From positions 1-5,598 of the forward strand of contig DYKS01000034.1 of assembly GCA_020722485.1 (NCBI GenBank): DNA of 5,598 nt. The letters run 5' to 3'. Origin of the DNA: Candidatus Elulimicrobium sp. (GTDB taxonomy: Bacteria; Patescibacteriota; Minisyncoccia; Moranbacterales; UBA9337). This document shows positions 1-5,568 of the stretch, piece by piece. Numbering within the stretch: position 1 is the first letter of the stretch; each line of letters opens with the position of its first letter. A program made the position numbers and the translations under genes. Below the pieces are notes generated by a model. It worked only from the letters and a program-made list of their open reading frames with translations. It ran no database searches and was not told the DNA's origin.

Positions 1-2
1 AA

Positions 3-65
3 CTAGTAGGTTTTACGGAAAATTCCGCAGTGGCAATAAACGCGCTTCAAAATTTTCTCAAATGA
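3..65 (+). CDS. Possible C-terminal tail of an upstream gene (partial)
   Basis: Frame 3 is open from the window edge to a TGA at 63-65 and reads LVGFTENSAVAINALQNFLK. The composition looks like the end of a real protein: an amphipathic helix with mixed Ala, Val, Leu, Asn and a final Lys. The neighbouring frame 2 is also open for a similar distance, but gives a less protein-like, Arg/Ser/Lys-rich peptide. Twenty codons are too few to name a family, and no hairpin terminator follows the stop. If real, the gene lies about 230 bases upstream of galU and is probably a separate transcription unit, because a good promoter candidate lies in between. Confidence 0.4.
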   Translation, partial: LVGFTENSAVAINALQNFLK

Positions 66-218
66 CAATATTTTTAATTAGTGTTTAAAAAAAATTCCGA
101 AATGAAATAGAAAGAAACCATAAACAACGCTCTTAATTTTTATAATTCTTACAATTTATTTTATGAAATTATTTTTTTTAACGAGTCTTGTTTAAAATTT
201 TTGAAAAGATTTTAAAGT

Positions 219-246
219 TTGATAAAATTTTAGTTTTTGATAGAAT
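219..246 (+). promoter_or_regulatory. Sigma70-type promoter candidate for the galU operon
   Basis: A -35 box TTGATA (219-224) and a -10 box TAGAAT (241-246) are separated by 16 bases, each one mismatch from consensus. This would give a leader of about 40 bases before the galU start. A second overlapping pair, TTGATA at 237-242 and TATCAT at 261-266 with an 18-base spacer, is also possible. The surrounding 66-292 region is extremely AT-rich, so such matches can arise by chance. I see no other gene or RNA in it. Confidence 0.4.
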
Positions 247-265
247 AAAAAAGTAAATTTTATCA
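220..265. repeat. 11-bp perfect inverted repeat over the galU promoter region
   Basis: The arms TGATAAAATTT (220-230) and AAATTTTATCA (255-265) are exact reverse complements with a 24-base spacer. They enclose the candidate -10 box. The arms could be operator half-sites or a weak AT-only stem. Because this stretch is almost all A and T, a chance origin remains quite possible. Confidence 0.35.
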
Positions 266-292
266 TTAATAAACAGAAATAAAAAAATCTTT

Positions 293-1159
293 ATGAAAAA
301 AATAAAAAAAGCTATTTTTCCCGTTGCTGGCTTTGGAACGCGATTTTTACCGGCTACTAAAGCTCAGCCCAAAGAAATGTTGCCGGTAGTGGATAAACCG
401 GTTATTCAATATTTAGTGGAAGAAGCAGTAGACGCCGGAATTGAAGAAATTATTTTTGTCACAGGAAGGGGTAAAAGAGTAATTGAAGATCATTTTGATA
501 CTTCATTTGAATTGGAATACACTTTAGTGGAGAAAGAAAAAAAAGATTTATTGGATGAAGTAAGAAAAATTTCTTCTTTGGCGAAATTTTCTTATGTGCG
601 ACAGCCCTTGCCTTTGGGAGACGGGCATGCTTTGTTACAAGCGTGGCATTTGGTCGGAGATGAACCAGTATTGGTGGTTTTTGGTGATTGTCTTTATGAT
701 AGCGCTACGCCTACTTCTCGGCAATTGATGGAAACCTTTGAAAAATATGGCGATTCAGTAATTGGTTTAAGTAAAGTAGAAAAGAAAGAAGTAAGCAAGT
801 TTGGAGTAGTGGAGGGAGTGAAAATTGACAAAAAAACAATGGAAATTCAAAAAATAGTGGAAAAGCCGAAACCGGAAGAGACTTCTTCTGATTTGGTTTC
901 AGTGGGTAAATATGTTATTACCTCAGAAGTCTTCCAAATTCTTTCAGAAATGCAATCTGGAAAATCGGGAGAAATTCGATTAACAGACGCTTTTGAGATT
1001 ATGCTTTCTAATAAACGTCCGTTGTATGGAAAAATTTTGGAAGGAAAATGGTTGGATACGGGTGATAAATTAAGTTTTGTTAAAGCGGTTATTCATTTTG
1101 GGTTAAAACATCCGGAGATTGGAGAAAAATTAAGAAAACATATTCAGAAAATAAAATAA
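293..1159 (+). CDS. galU: UTP--glucose-1-phosphate uridylyltransferase
   Basis: This cytoplasmic enzyme makes UDP-glucose from UTP and glucose-1-phosphate, the activated sugar used for envelope glycans, glycolipids and UDP-galactose. The protein has 288 residues, normal for bacterial GalU. It is a single nucleotidyltransferase fold. The nucleotide-binding signature GFGTRFLPATKAQPKEM lies at residues 13-29 and is followed by LPVVDKPVIQY (30-40). The glycine-rich PLGDGHA lies at 107-113, where the family usually has PLGLGHA. The metal-site region GDCLYD is at 131-136, the sugar-phosphate loop VEKPKPEE at 189-196 with the expected Lys191, and SVGKYVI at 203-209. GEIRLTDA and the late WLDTGDK (253-259) complete the family pattern. 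The ATG at 293 is the natural start because the signature follows immediately. No clear Shine-Dalgarno site precedes it. It appears to be the first gene of an operon with the next two genes. A dTDP-glucose enzyme (RmlA) is less likely, because the VVDKPVIQY and LTDA segments are GalU-type. Confidence 0.95.
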   Translation: MKKIKKAIFPVAGFGTRFLPATKAQPKEMLPVVDKPVIQYLVEEAVDAGIEEIIFVTGRGKRVIEDHFDTSFELEYTLVEKEKKDLLDEVRKISSLAKFSYVRQPLPLGDGHALLQAWHLVGDEPVLVVFGDCLYDSATPTSRQLMETFEKYGDSVIGLSKVEKKEVSKFGVVEGVKIDKKTMEIQKIVEKPKPEETSSDLVSVGKYVITSEVFQILSEMQSGKSGEIRLTDAFEIMLSNKRPLYGKILEGKWLDTGDKLSFVKAVIHFGLKHPEIGEKLRKHIQKIK

Positions 1160-1171
1160 TTAATTTTTTTG

Positions 1172-1915
1172 ATGTATTGGATTTATCTTTTTATTTTTAT
1201 CACTATTGTTTTTGTTCCCGATTTAGTTAGGCGTAATTTTTATTTTTTAAGCGAGGAGAAGATGGAGGAAGTTTTGATCTTCTTTTTTGGAGCATTGACT
1301 TTTGCTTTGTATATTTATCAGGAAAAAAGGTTGGGAAAATATTTTCGGGAAAAAATTAGCGCGCGTCAAGAGGCGCGTCAAGCAGGCAAAGATCTTACCC
1401 TTTCTTATTCTTATATTGGAGAAGTTAATAGAAAATTGGAAATTTTTAGAAACATTTCTGTGTTGGTTACCGAAGAGGCGATAGGGATTAATTTTAAAAA
1501 AAAAGAAAAAATTTTCAAAGAAATTATTCAAGCGATTAAAACTATTTCTAAAATTAACAAATGCTCCGTTTTTTTTCTGGACAGGAAAACAGGAGATGTT
1601 TTTCGCGATAATAAAGAAATGCTTTCTTCCACTAGTCAAGTCGCTATTCTGTTGAAAAAATATTTTTTTCTTCCGTCTAAAATCGAAAAAACTATTATTG
1701 AAGAGAAAAAAAAGACCATAGTTTTTTGTTCTAAAAAAAAGCAAAAAATGGCGGCGGTGGTGATTTTTGAAACCGCGTGCGAAAAACTGCCAGATAATGT
1801 TGTTCTAATTCAGGCGCTTCTTTTTTATATGCTTTTTTTGGAAAATATGCTTTTATTTAAAAATCGGTCTTATAATCAAATTCCTCGCGCGTTTGAAAAG
1901 GCGAGGGAGAAATAA
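1172..1915 (+). CDS. Two-TM membrane protein with possible GAF-like cytoplasmic domain, function unknown
   Basis: I chose the ATG at 1172 (247 residues) over a TTG three bases upstream. No good ribosome site is visible for either. The N-terminus has two hydrophobic segments, residues 1-15 and 34-49, joined by a short charged loop. A basic helical linker (50-75) follows, with a tandem ARQ-type repeat. Next comes YIGEVNRKLEIF at 81-92 and then a mixed alpha/beta region of about 115 residues, including the strand-turn KCSVFFLDRKTGDVF (130-144). That order resembles small GAF-like sensor domains behind a helical linker. From memory, similar YIG-x-VN proteins are common in Parcubacteria as uncharacterised membrane proteins; I could not search to confirm this. 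No kinase, cyclase or output domain is present, so any signalling role would need a partner. It starts 12 bases after galU and ends 11 bases before metG, so it is probably co-transcribed with both. Confidence 0.75.
   Translation: MYWIYLFIFITIVFVPDLVRRNFYFLSEEKMEEVLIFFFGALTFALYIYQEKRLGKYFREKISARQEARQAGKDLTLSYSYIGEVNRKLEIFRNISVLVTEEAIGINFKKKEKIFKEIIQAIKTISKINKCSVFFLDRKTGDVFRDNKEMLSSTSQVAILLKKYFFLPSKIEKTIIEEKKKTIVFCSKKKQKMAAVVIFETACEKLPDNVVLIQALLFYMLFLENMLLFKNRSYNQIPRAFEKAREK
1361..1382 (+). repeat. Short tandem repeat inside the membrane-protein gene
   Basis: The 10-base unit GCGCGTCAAG occurs at 1361-1370 and again at 1373-1382, a 12-base period that keeps the reading frame. It encodes ARQ-E-ARQ-A in the basic linker just after the second membrane segment. 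It probably arose from a small in-frame duplication. Confidence 0.6.
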
Positions 1916-1926
1916 TTATAAATTTT

Positions 1927-3399
1927 ATGCCCGATCGGAAAAATTTTTACATTACCACTCCGATTTATTATGCTAACGCCAAACCGCATTTGGGGCACGC
2001 TTATACCACTATCGCGGCCGATGTTTTGGCGCGCTTTTATCGCGATATTTTTCTAAATTTAAGAGAAAAAGATAAATTTAAGGTTTTTTTATTGACGGGG
2101 ACGGATGAACATGGATCGAAAATCGCGCGCAAGGCGGCGGCGGAAGAAAAAAATCCCCAGCAATTGGTTGATGAAGTAGCAGAAGATTTTAAAAGACTTT
2201 GGGATAAATTGGGAATTCAATATGATAATTTTATTCGCACTACCAATCCGAAACATAAGAAAGCGGTGCAAAAAGTTTTACAAACTCTTTATGATCGGGG
2301 TTTGATTTACAAAGGAGAATATGAGGGTTTTTATTGTGTTGGTTGCGAACAGTTTAAAAACAAAAGTGATTTAGTGGATGGAAAATGTCCGGATCACGGA
2401 ACAACGCCGGAATGGATGAGAGAAGAAAGTTATATGCTAAAAATGAGTGATAAACAAGAGGAATTGATTGAAAAAATAAAAAACGATAAATTTAAAATAA
2501 CGCCGGAAAAATACAAAAAAGAAATTCTTTCTTTCTTGGAGAAAGAAAAACTGCAAGATATTTCTATTTCTCGTGAAAAGGTGGAATGGGGAATTTCTCT
2601 TCCTTTTGATCCGAATCATACAGCTTATGTTTGGTTTGACGCTTTTTTAAGTTATTTAACTGGTTTAGGCTGGAATGGAGATGAAAAAAATATTCCAATT
2701 TTTTGGCCAGCAGATATTCAACTGATTGGTAAAGATATTTTGCGAGTGCATGCTACTATTTGGCCAATCATACTTCTTCATTTAGGATTTGAATTGCCGA
2801 GAAAACTTTTTGTCCATGGGCATATTCTTTCAGAAGGAAGAAAAATGAGCAAAACATTGGGCAATGTGATTGGTGTCGAAGAAATGCTTGAAAGGTTTAG
2901 CGTGGATGGAACTCGTTATCTTTTGCTTTCCGCCGGAATTTTTGGAAATGATATTGACATAACAATAGAACGGCTTGTGGAAAAATATAATGCTGATTTA
3001 GCAAATGGATTGGGAAATTTAGTTTCGCGGGTGGTAAAATTACTACAGAGTTTTGAAATTCATTTCGCTTATTACGACGAGCGAACAAATTTAAAATTAA
3101 AACCAAATGATAAAATTTCTAAATTTATTGAAAAATTGGAAATAGATAAAGCGTTGAGCTATATCTGGGATATTGTGCGTCAGTCTAATAAATATATTGA
3201 AGAAACTAAACCGTGGGAATTGATAAAAGATGCGTCGCGGAAAGAAGAATTTGAAGAAGTGATGAAAAAATTAATTGTGGACGTTTATTCTATTTCTGAA
3301 CTTTTGGAACCTTTTCTACCAGAGACTTCGAAAAAAATTAAAAAAGCGTTGAAAACCAAAGAATCAGTAATTTTATTCCAGAGAATAAAAATTTCTTAA
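1927..3399 (+). CDS. metG: Methionyl-tRNA synthetase
   Basis: This class Ia aminoacyl-tRNA synthetase charges tRNA-Met, including the initiator, with methionine in the cytoplasm. The Rossmann catalytic core opens with FYITTPIYYANAKPHLGHAY, containing the HIGH-type motif HLGH at residues 21-24, then TGTDEHGSKI. The connective domain carries one zinc knuckle, with Cys137 and Cys140, then Cys154 and His157. This matches the single-knuckle arrangement known from Thermus thermophilus MetRS. The second signature is KMSKT at 306-310, in which Thr replaces the last Ser of KMSKS. The C-terminal helical anticodon-binding domain shows NGLGNLVSRV and ETKPWEL, consistent with family residues that read CAU. 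At 490 residues it is short: there is no C-terminal Trbp111-like tRNA-binding domain, a common bacterial variation. The start ATG is 11 bases after the preceding stop and directly precedes the conserved N-terminus. It is the last gene of the operon. Confidence 0.97.
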   Translation: MPDRKNFYITTPIYYANAKPHLGHAYTTIAADVLARFYRDIFLNLREKDKFKVFLLTGTDEHGSKIARKAAAEEKNPQQLVDEVAEDFKRLWDKLGIQYDNFIRTTNPKHKKAVQKVLQTLYDRGLIYKGEYEGFYCVGCEQFKNKSDLVDGKCPDHGTTPEWMREESYMLKMSDKQEELIEKIKNDKFKITPEKYKKEILSFLEKEKLQDISISREKVEWGISLPFDPNHTAYVWFDAFLSYLTGLGWNGDEKNIPIFWPADIQLIGKDILRVHATIWPIILLHLGFELPRKLFVHGHILSEGRKMSKTLGNVIGVEEMLERFSVDGTRYLLLSAGIFGNDIDITIERLVEKYNADLANGLGNLVSRVVKLLQSFEIHFAYYDERTNLKLKPNDKISKFIEKLEIDKALSYIWDIVRQSNKYIEETKPWELIKDASRKEEFEEVMKKLIVDVYSISELLEPFLPETSKKIKKALKTKESVILFQRIKIS

Positions 3400-3478
3400 A
3401 AGGAATTTACTTGCGAGAAAGTTATTCGTAAAATTTTTTAACATCGTTTATTTTTCTTAAATGAACTTTAAATATTTT

Positions 3479-3499
3479 GCGCTTGTTAAGCGCTTTTTT
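3479..3499 (+). terminator. Rho-independent terminator of the galU-metG operon
   Basis: A perfect 6-bp stem, GCGCTT (3479-3484) with AAGCGC (3488-3493), closes a three-base GTT loop and is followed directly by six T residues. It sits about 80 bases after the metG stop, where the end of the operon transcript is expected. More T-rich sequence follows. Confidence 0.85.
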
Positions 3500-3526
3500 G
3501 TGTTTTTTTCATACGCTCCATTATAT
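3498..3526 (+). promoter_or_regulatory. Weak promoter candidate for the 3D-protein gene
   Basis: TTGTGT (3498-3503) and TTATAT (3521-3526) are 17 bases apart and lie immediately after the terminator. If used, the transcript would carry a leader of roughly 200 bases including the hairpin at 3613-3650. The -35 box overlaps the terminator T run and both boxes are imperfect, so this is tentative. Confidence 0.25.
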
Positions 3527-3612
3527 TTAATTTTAATGAAGTGTTGTAATTATTTCTTGAACTTATGTTGCGGGTATTTGACTTTTTTTCTGAAATATGC
3601 TAGGATTTTAGG

Positions 3613-3650
3613 TTGGCTGAAAAAAAGAGTTGAAAATTTTTTCAAGCCAA
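3613..3650 (+). promoter_or_regulatory. Leader hairpin upstream of the 3D-protein gene
   Basis: TTGGCT plus G and six A residues (3613-3625) can pair with six T residues, C and AGCCAA (3637-3650). This gives 13 bp with a single bulged A at 3644 and an 11-base loop. No T run follows on the plus strand, so it is not a usual plus-strand terminator. It could be an RNA-stabilising or regulatory structure in the leader of the next gene, or may be incidental. The role is inferred from position only. Confidence 0.4.
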
Positions 3651-3718
3651 AAGCTCTTTAATAAAGCAAAAAAGCAAGTCCTTTCTTTGATTGTAATTGT
3701 CGGTGAAATTTACAAGAG

Positions 3719-3726
3719 AAAGGCGG
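3719..3726 (+). promoter_or_regulatory. Ribosome binding site that decides the 3D-protein start
   Basis: AAAGGCGG at 3719-3726 contains an AAAGG core ending 9 bases before the ATG at 3733. This is the only clear Shine-Dalgarno-like site among the genes here. It favours ATG 3733 over the in-frame TTG at 3697 and GTG at 3703, neither of which has such a site. Confidence 0.6.
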
Positions 3727-3732
3727 TTCGGG

Positions 3733-4323
3733 ATGCGTTTCCGAACGTTAAGCATTAAAAGCATTTCTGTGCGTATTTTTAGTGTTTTTATTTTGATACC
3801 CTGGCTTTTGACTGGAATATATCCTTTGGTCGGGCAAGAAAATCAAAATATCAATACTAAAACAAAAATGGAAATTGAAAATCAAACAGACTTTTTTTTA
3901 AATAAAAACCAAAACGCTCCTTTTTATTTTGAAGGATACGAACCTTTGAAAGTGAAATCGGAGACGGAAATCCAAAGAGAGTTGGTCGTTTATCGTCGAG
4001 GCAAGAAACAAAATTTTTCGGCGGCTGATTTATTCGGTAAGAAGTTGTTAATCAACGCTTCGGCTTACACGGCCGCGGCTGATGAATGTGGAAAATCCGA
4101 TGGCATTACCGCTAGTGGAGTAAAGGTTCAAGAAAATCGCACGCTGGCTTGTCCGCCGCAATATCCCTTCGGAACAAAGATTAAAATTAAAGGTTATGGA
4201 ACTTATATTTGCGAAGATCGCGGCGGCGCGATTAAAGGCAATAAATTTGATATTTATATGGAAACTAAAAAGCAAGCTTTTGCCTTCGGTCGCAGAAATT
4301 TGGAAGCGGAAGTGGTGTTTTAG
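3733..4323 (+). CDS. Secreted 3D-domain protein, probable cell-wall hydrolase
   Basis: The product is 196 residues from the ATG at 3733, chosen for its ribosome site and because it gives a clean export signal: a basic start (MRFR, then K and R), then the hydrophobic core IFSVFILIPWLLTGIYPLV ending near residue 33. It may be cleaved near VGQ or stay anchored. Residues 35-100 form a polar linker. The C-terminal 3D domain (about 105-196) is a double-psi beta-barrel related to lytic transglycosylase catalytic domains. It shows NASAYTAAADECGKSDGITASG (108-129), FGTKIKIKGYG (146-156), CEDRGGAIKG (160-169) and FDIY (172-175), ending FGRRNLEAEVVF. Asp162 and Asp173 match two of the three name-giving aspartates. 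The first, normally in a VAVDP-like segment, is replaced: here the segment is LACPP (138-142). Cleavage of peptidoglycan is known for relatives and inferred here. It stands alone between the operon terminator and a bidirectional terminator. Confidence 0.85.
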   Translation: MRFRTLSIKSISVRIFSVFILIPWLLTGIYPLVGQENQNINTKTKMEIENQTDFFLNKNQNAPFYFEGYEPLKVKSETEIQRELVVYRRGKKQNFSAADLFGKKLLINASAYTAAADECGKSDGITASGVKVQENRTLACPPQYPFGTKIKIKGYGTYICEDRGGAIKGNKFDIYMETKKQAFAFGRRNLEAEVVF

Positions 4324-4340
4324 CGAAAAATAAAATTATG

Positions 4341-4374
4341 CAAAAACCGCGTTGTTTAAACAACGCGGTTTTTG
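4341..4374. terminator. Bidirectional rho-independent terminator (34-bp perfect palindrome)
   Basis: CAAAAACCGCGTTG (4341-4354) and CAACGCGGTTTTTG (4361-4374) are exact reverse complements around a self-complementary TTTAAA. The GC-rich core CCGCGTTG/CAACGCGG is flanked by A5 and T5, so each strand reads as stem plus U tract. It lies 18 bases after the 3D-protein stop and 10 bases beyond the tRNA-Leu 3' end. It can therefore end both convergent transcripts. Confidence 0.9.
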
Positions 4375-4383
4375 TTTTATGTG

Positions 4384-4467
4384 TGCCGCGAGCGGGACTT
4401 GAACCCGCACAGATTTTCATCTAAGGGATTTTAAGTCCCTCGTGTCTACCAATTCCACCACCGCGGC
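4384..4467 (-). tRNA. tRNA-Leu (anticodon UAA)
   Basis: The minus strand folds as a complete class II tRNA of 84 bases. The acceptor GCCGCGG pairs with TCGCGGC (last pair G-U) and the discriminator is A. The D arm contains GGTAGAC. The anticodon stem AGGGA/TCCCT holds loop CTTAAAA with anticodon TAA (4431-4433), reading UUA and UUG codons. The long variable arm has a 4-bp stem AGAT/ATCT with a GAAA loop, and the T arm is GCGGGTTCAAGTCCCGC. It closely follows the E. coli tRNA-Leu(UAA) pattern. After A73 the gene continues CAC, so CCA is not encoded and must be added by a nucleotidyltransferase. It is the second gene of the tRNA transcript. Confidence 0.97.
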
Positions 4468-4506
4468 AAAAAATGAGATTGCTTCTATTTTCTAAAACTT
4501 TATATG

Positions 4507-4577
4507 AGGTCCGAGGCGGAATTGAACCGCCGTACAGGGTTTTGCAGACCCTTGCCTAACCACTCGGCCATCGGACC
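4507..4577 (-). tRNA. tRNA-Cys (anticodon GCA)
   Basis: The minus strand gives a complete 71-base cloverleaf. The acceptor GGTCCGA pairs fully with TCGGACC. The D arm is GCCGAGTGGTTAGGC, the anticodon stem AGGGT/ACCCT holds loop CTGCAAA with anticodon GCA (4543-4545), and the T arm is GGCGG-TTCAATT-CCGCC. The discriminator is U, the known identity base for CysRS. No CCA follows (CAT instead). It lies 39 bases upstream of tRNA-Leu on the same strand, with no terminator between, so the two are probably one transcript. Confidence 0.97.
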
Positions 4578-4627
4578 ATCGAAAGAAAGCAACAATCATA
4601 AATTTTCTCGCGGTAAAATTCCTTTTT

Positions 4628-4656
4628 ATATTAACAAAGCAAAAACCAAGCGTCAA
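4628..4656 (-). promoter_or_regulatory. Promoter for the tRNA-Cys/tRNA-Leu transcript
   Basis: On the minus strand TTGACG (plus coordinates 4651-4656) and TAATAT (4628-4633) are exactly 17 bases apart. The -35 box has one mismatch to consensus and the -10 box two. The expected start is near 4621, leaving a leader of about 45 bases before tRNA-Cys. A stronger -35 than elsewhere in the window fits a stable-RNA gene. Confidence 0.55.
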
Positions 4657-4678
4657 TTATCGTTTAATTTTTTTTATT

Positions 4679-4706
4679 TTGTACTTATTTAAAAATGAGT
4701 TATAAT
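4679..4706 (+). promoter_or_regulatory. Promoter candidate for the gene at 4788
   Basis: A perfect -10 box TATAAT lies at 4701-4706, with a poor -35 candidate TTGTAC (4679-4684) 16 bases upstream. Transcription would start near 4713, leaving about 75 bases of leader. It is divergent from the tRNA promoter, with about 22 bases between the two -35 boxes. Nothing else recognisable lies in 4707-4787. Confidence 0.45.
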
Positions 4707-4787
4707 TTAATTAAAATTAGAAAGGCATCTTCATCTGTGGGCGATTTTAAAATAAATTGTTTGTAAAAGATTTGCTTAAATAATTTT

Positions 4788-5555
4788 ATGATGGAAAAAA
4801 TTGAAAGAAAAATAGAATTAGGAGAAAAAGCGAGACGAGAAAGAGATGAAAACGCAATGGATAACATTTTAATCACGATTCAAGAGTATATCAATTTTTT
4901 AAATCAAATTGAAGATTTGTTAATAGAAAAATTAAAATTGTCTTCCGGCGAAAAAAAAGAGATCTGGGAATTATCAAATGAAGAAAAAAAGAAAATCCAA
5001 GAACAAATTGGTTTTGATTTTGCTGGCGTTGAAAAAATATTGGAAAAAGATTTATTGCAACTGCTTGAAAAAGTTAATATTATTCGCTTGGAGATTCCGA
5101 TTCAAAAACACAATAGTTTATATGACATAATACAAAATTCCATATTGATAGATATGGCGTTATTTAAGAAGCGAGTGGAAGAATATGATTTAAATGAAAA
5201 AACTAATGAATATTTTATTTCTTTCAGAAACAAATTAGAAGAATCTTTTAAAAAATTGGCTTATTATCTGGAAAGAATTTGTAGCGATGAAGAAATTTTG
5301 AAAAAAGAATTAGTTTTAAGACACGGTTATTTACAAGAAGAGAAGTTTCAGGGTTATTTTTTTAAAGATAAAAAAACAAAAGAAATTATTTATCCGGGAG
5401 GTATGAAAAAAATTTCTTATTTACGTTTTTTTTGGGAGTGTGAGCGGGGGAATATTGGGGAGGAAAATTTAGAAGCCGAATTAAAAAAACTGGATGATAA
5501 ATTTGTAGATAAAGAAAAAATTCGCGCTGATTTTCGTGCAAAGAAAGCGGATTGA
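4788..5555 (+). CDS. Hypothetical, mostly helical cytoplasmic protein
   Basis: I do not recognise this 255-residue protein. The composition is rich in Glu, Lys, Leu and Ile, with long charged heptad-like stretches (about 1-100 and 115-185), so it is probably all-helical with coiled-coil segments. It has no signal peptide or membrane segment. The only less repetitive part is near the C-terminus: a YFFKDKKTKEIIYPGGM segment ending at about residue 206, then KISYLRFFWECER at 208-220, which looks like a beta-turn and an aromatic-rich helix. It has no visible nucleotide-binding, zinc or catalytic motif. Two consecutive ATG codons (4788 and 4791) are both possible starts, and neither has a Shine-Dalgarno site. 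The steady codon use and full length argue that it is a real gene. It has its own promoter candidate and may be co-transcribed with whatever follows 13 bases after its stop. Confidence 0.75.
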   Translation: MMEKIERKIELGEKARRERDENAMDNILITIQEYINFLNQIEDLLIEKLKLSSGEKKEIWELSNEEKKKIQEQIGFDFAGVEKILEKDLLQLLEKVNIIRLEIPIQKHNSLYDIIQNSILIDMALFKKRVEEYDLNEKTNEYFISFRNKLEESFKKLAYYLERICSDEEILKKELVLRHGYLQEEKFQGYFFKDKKTKEIIYPGGMKKISYLRFFWECERGNIGEENLEAELKKLDDKFVDKEKIRADFRAKKAD

Positions 5556-5568
5556 AAAATAATTAAAA

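Larger units (their letters stand above)
3400..3732. other. Intergenic region between metG and the 3D-protein gene
   Basis: These 333 bases hold the operon terminator, a possible promoter, a leader hairpin and a doubtful small reading frame. The frame at 3461-3661 encodes a 66-residue hydrophobic, Cys-containing peptide. Its start lies before the terminator stem and its length comes from T-rich codons, so I do not call it a gene. An internal ATG at 3536 would give 41 residues with one membrane-like stretch, but has no ribosome site. I see no tRNA or recognisable riboswitch here. Confidence 0.6.

Noticed and set aside
15..27. Short CGGAA/TTCCG hairpin near the window start
   Set aside because: The stem is 5 bp with a two-base loop, too tight to form well, and it lies inside the probable tail of a coding frame.
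159..180. Possible terminator AATTT/AAATT followed by T residues
   Set aside because: The stem is only A-T pairs and very short. In sequence this AT-rich such matches are expected by chance.
1247..1744. 165-residue minus-strand frame
   Set aside because: It is antisense to the membrane-protein gene. Its Phe/Asn/Lys-rich product mirrors the A-rich codons of the sense gene and has no protein-like pattern.
3461..3661. 66-residue hydrophobic reading frame with paired cysteines
   Set aside because: It begins before, and runs through, the operon terminator stem and T run. It has no ribosome site, and its composition is what T-rich intergenic DNA gives.
3697..3732. Upstream TTG/GTG starts for the 3D-domain protein
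   Set aside because: They would add a charged 10-12 residue stretch before the signal peptide and lack a Shine-Dalgarno site, whereas ATG 3733 has one at 9 bases.
4504..4692. 62-residue plus-strand frame
   Set aside because: It overlies the tRNA-Cys gene and its promoter on the opposite strand, and its peptide is an antisense reading of the tRNA.
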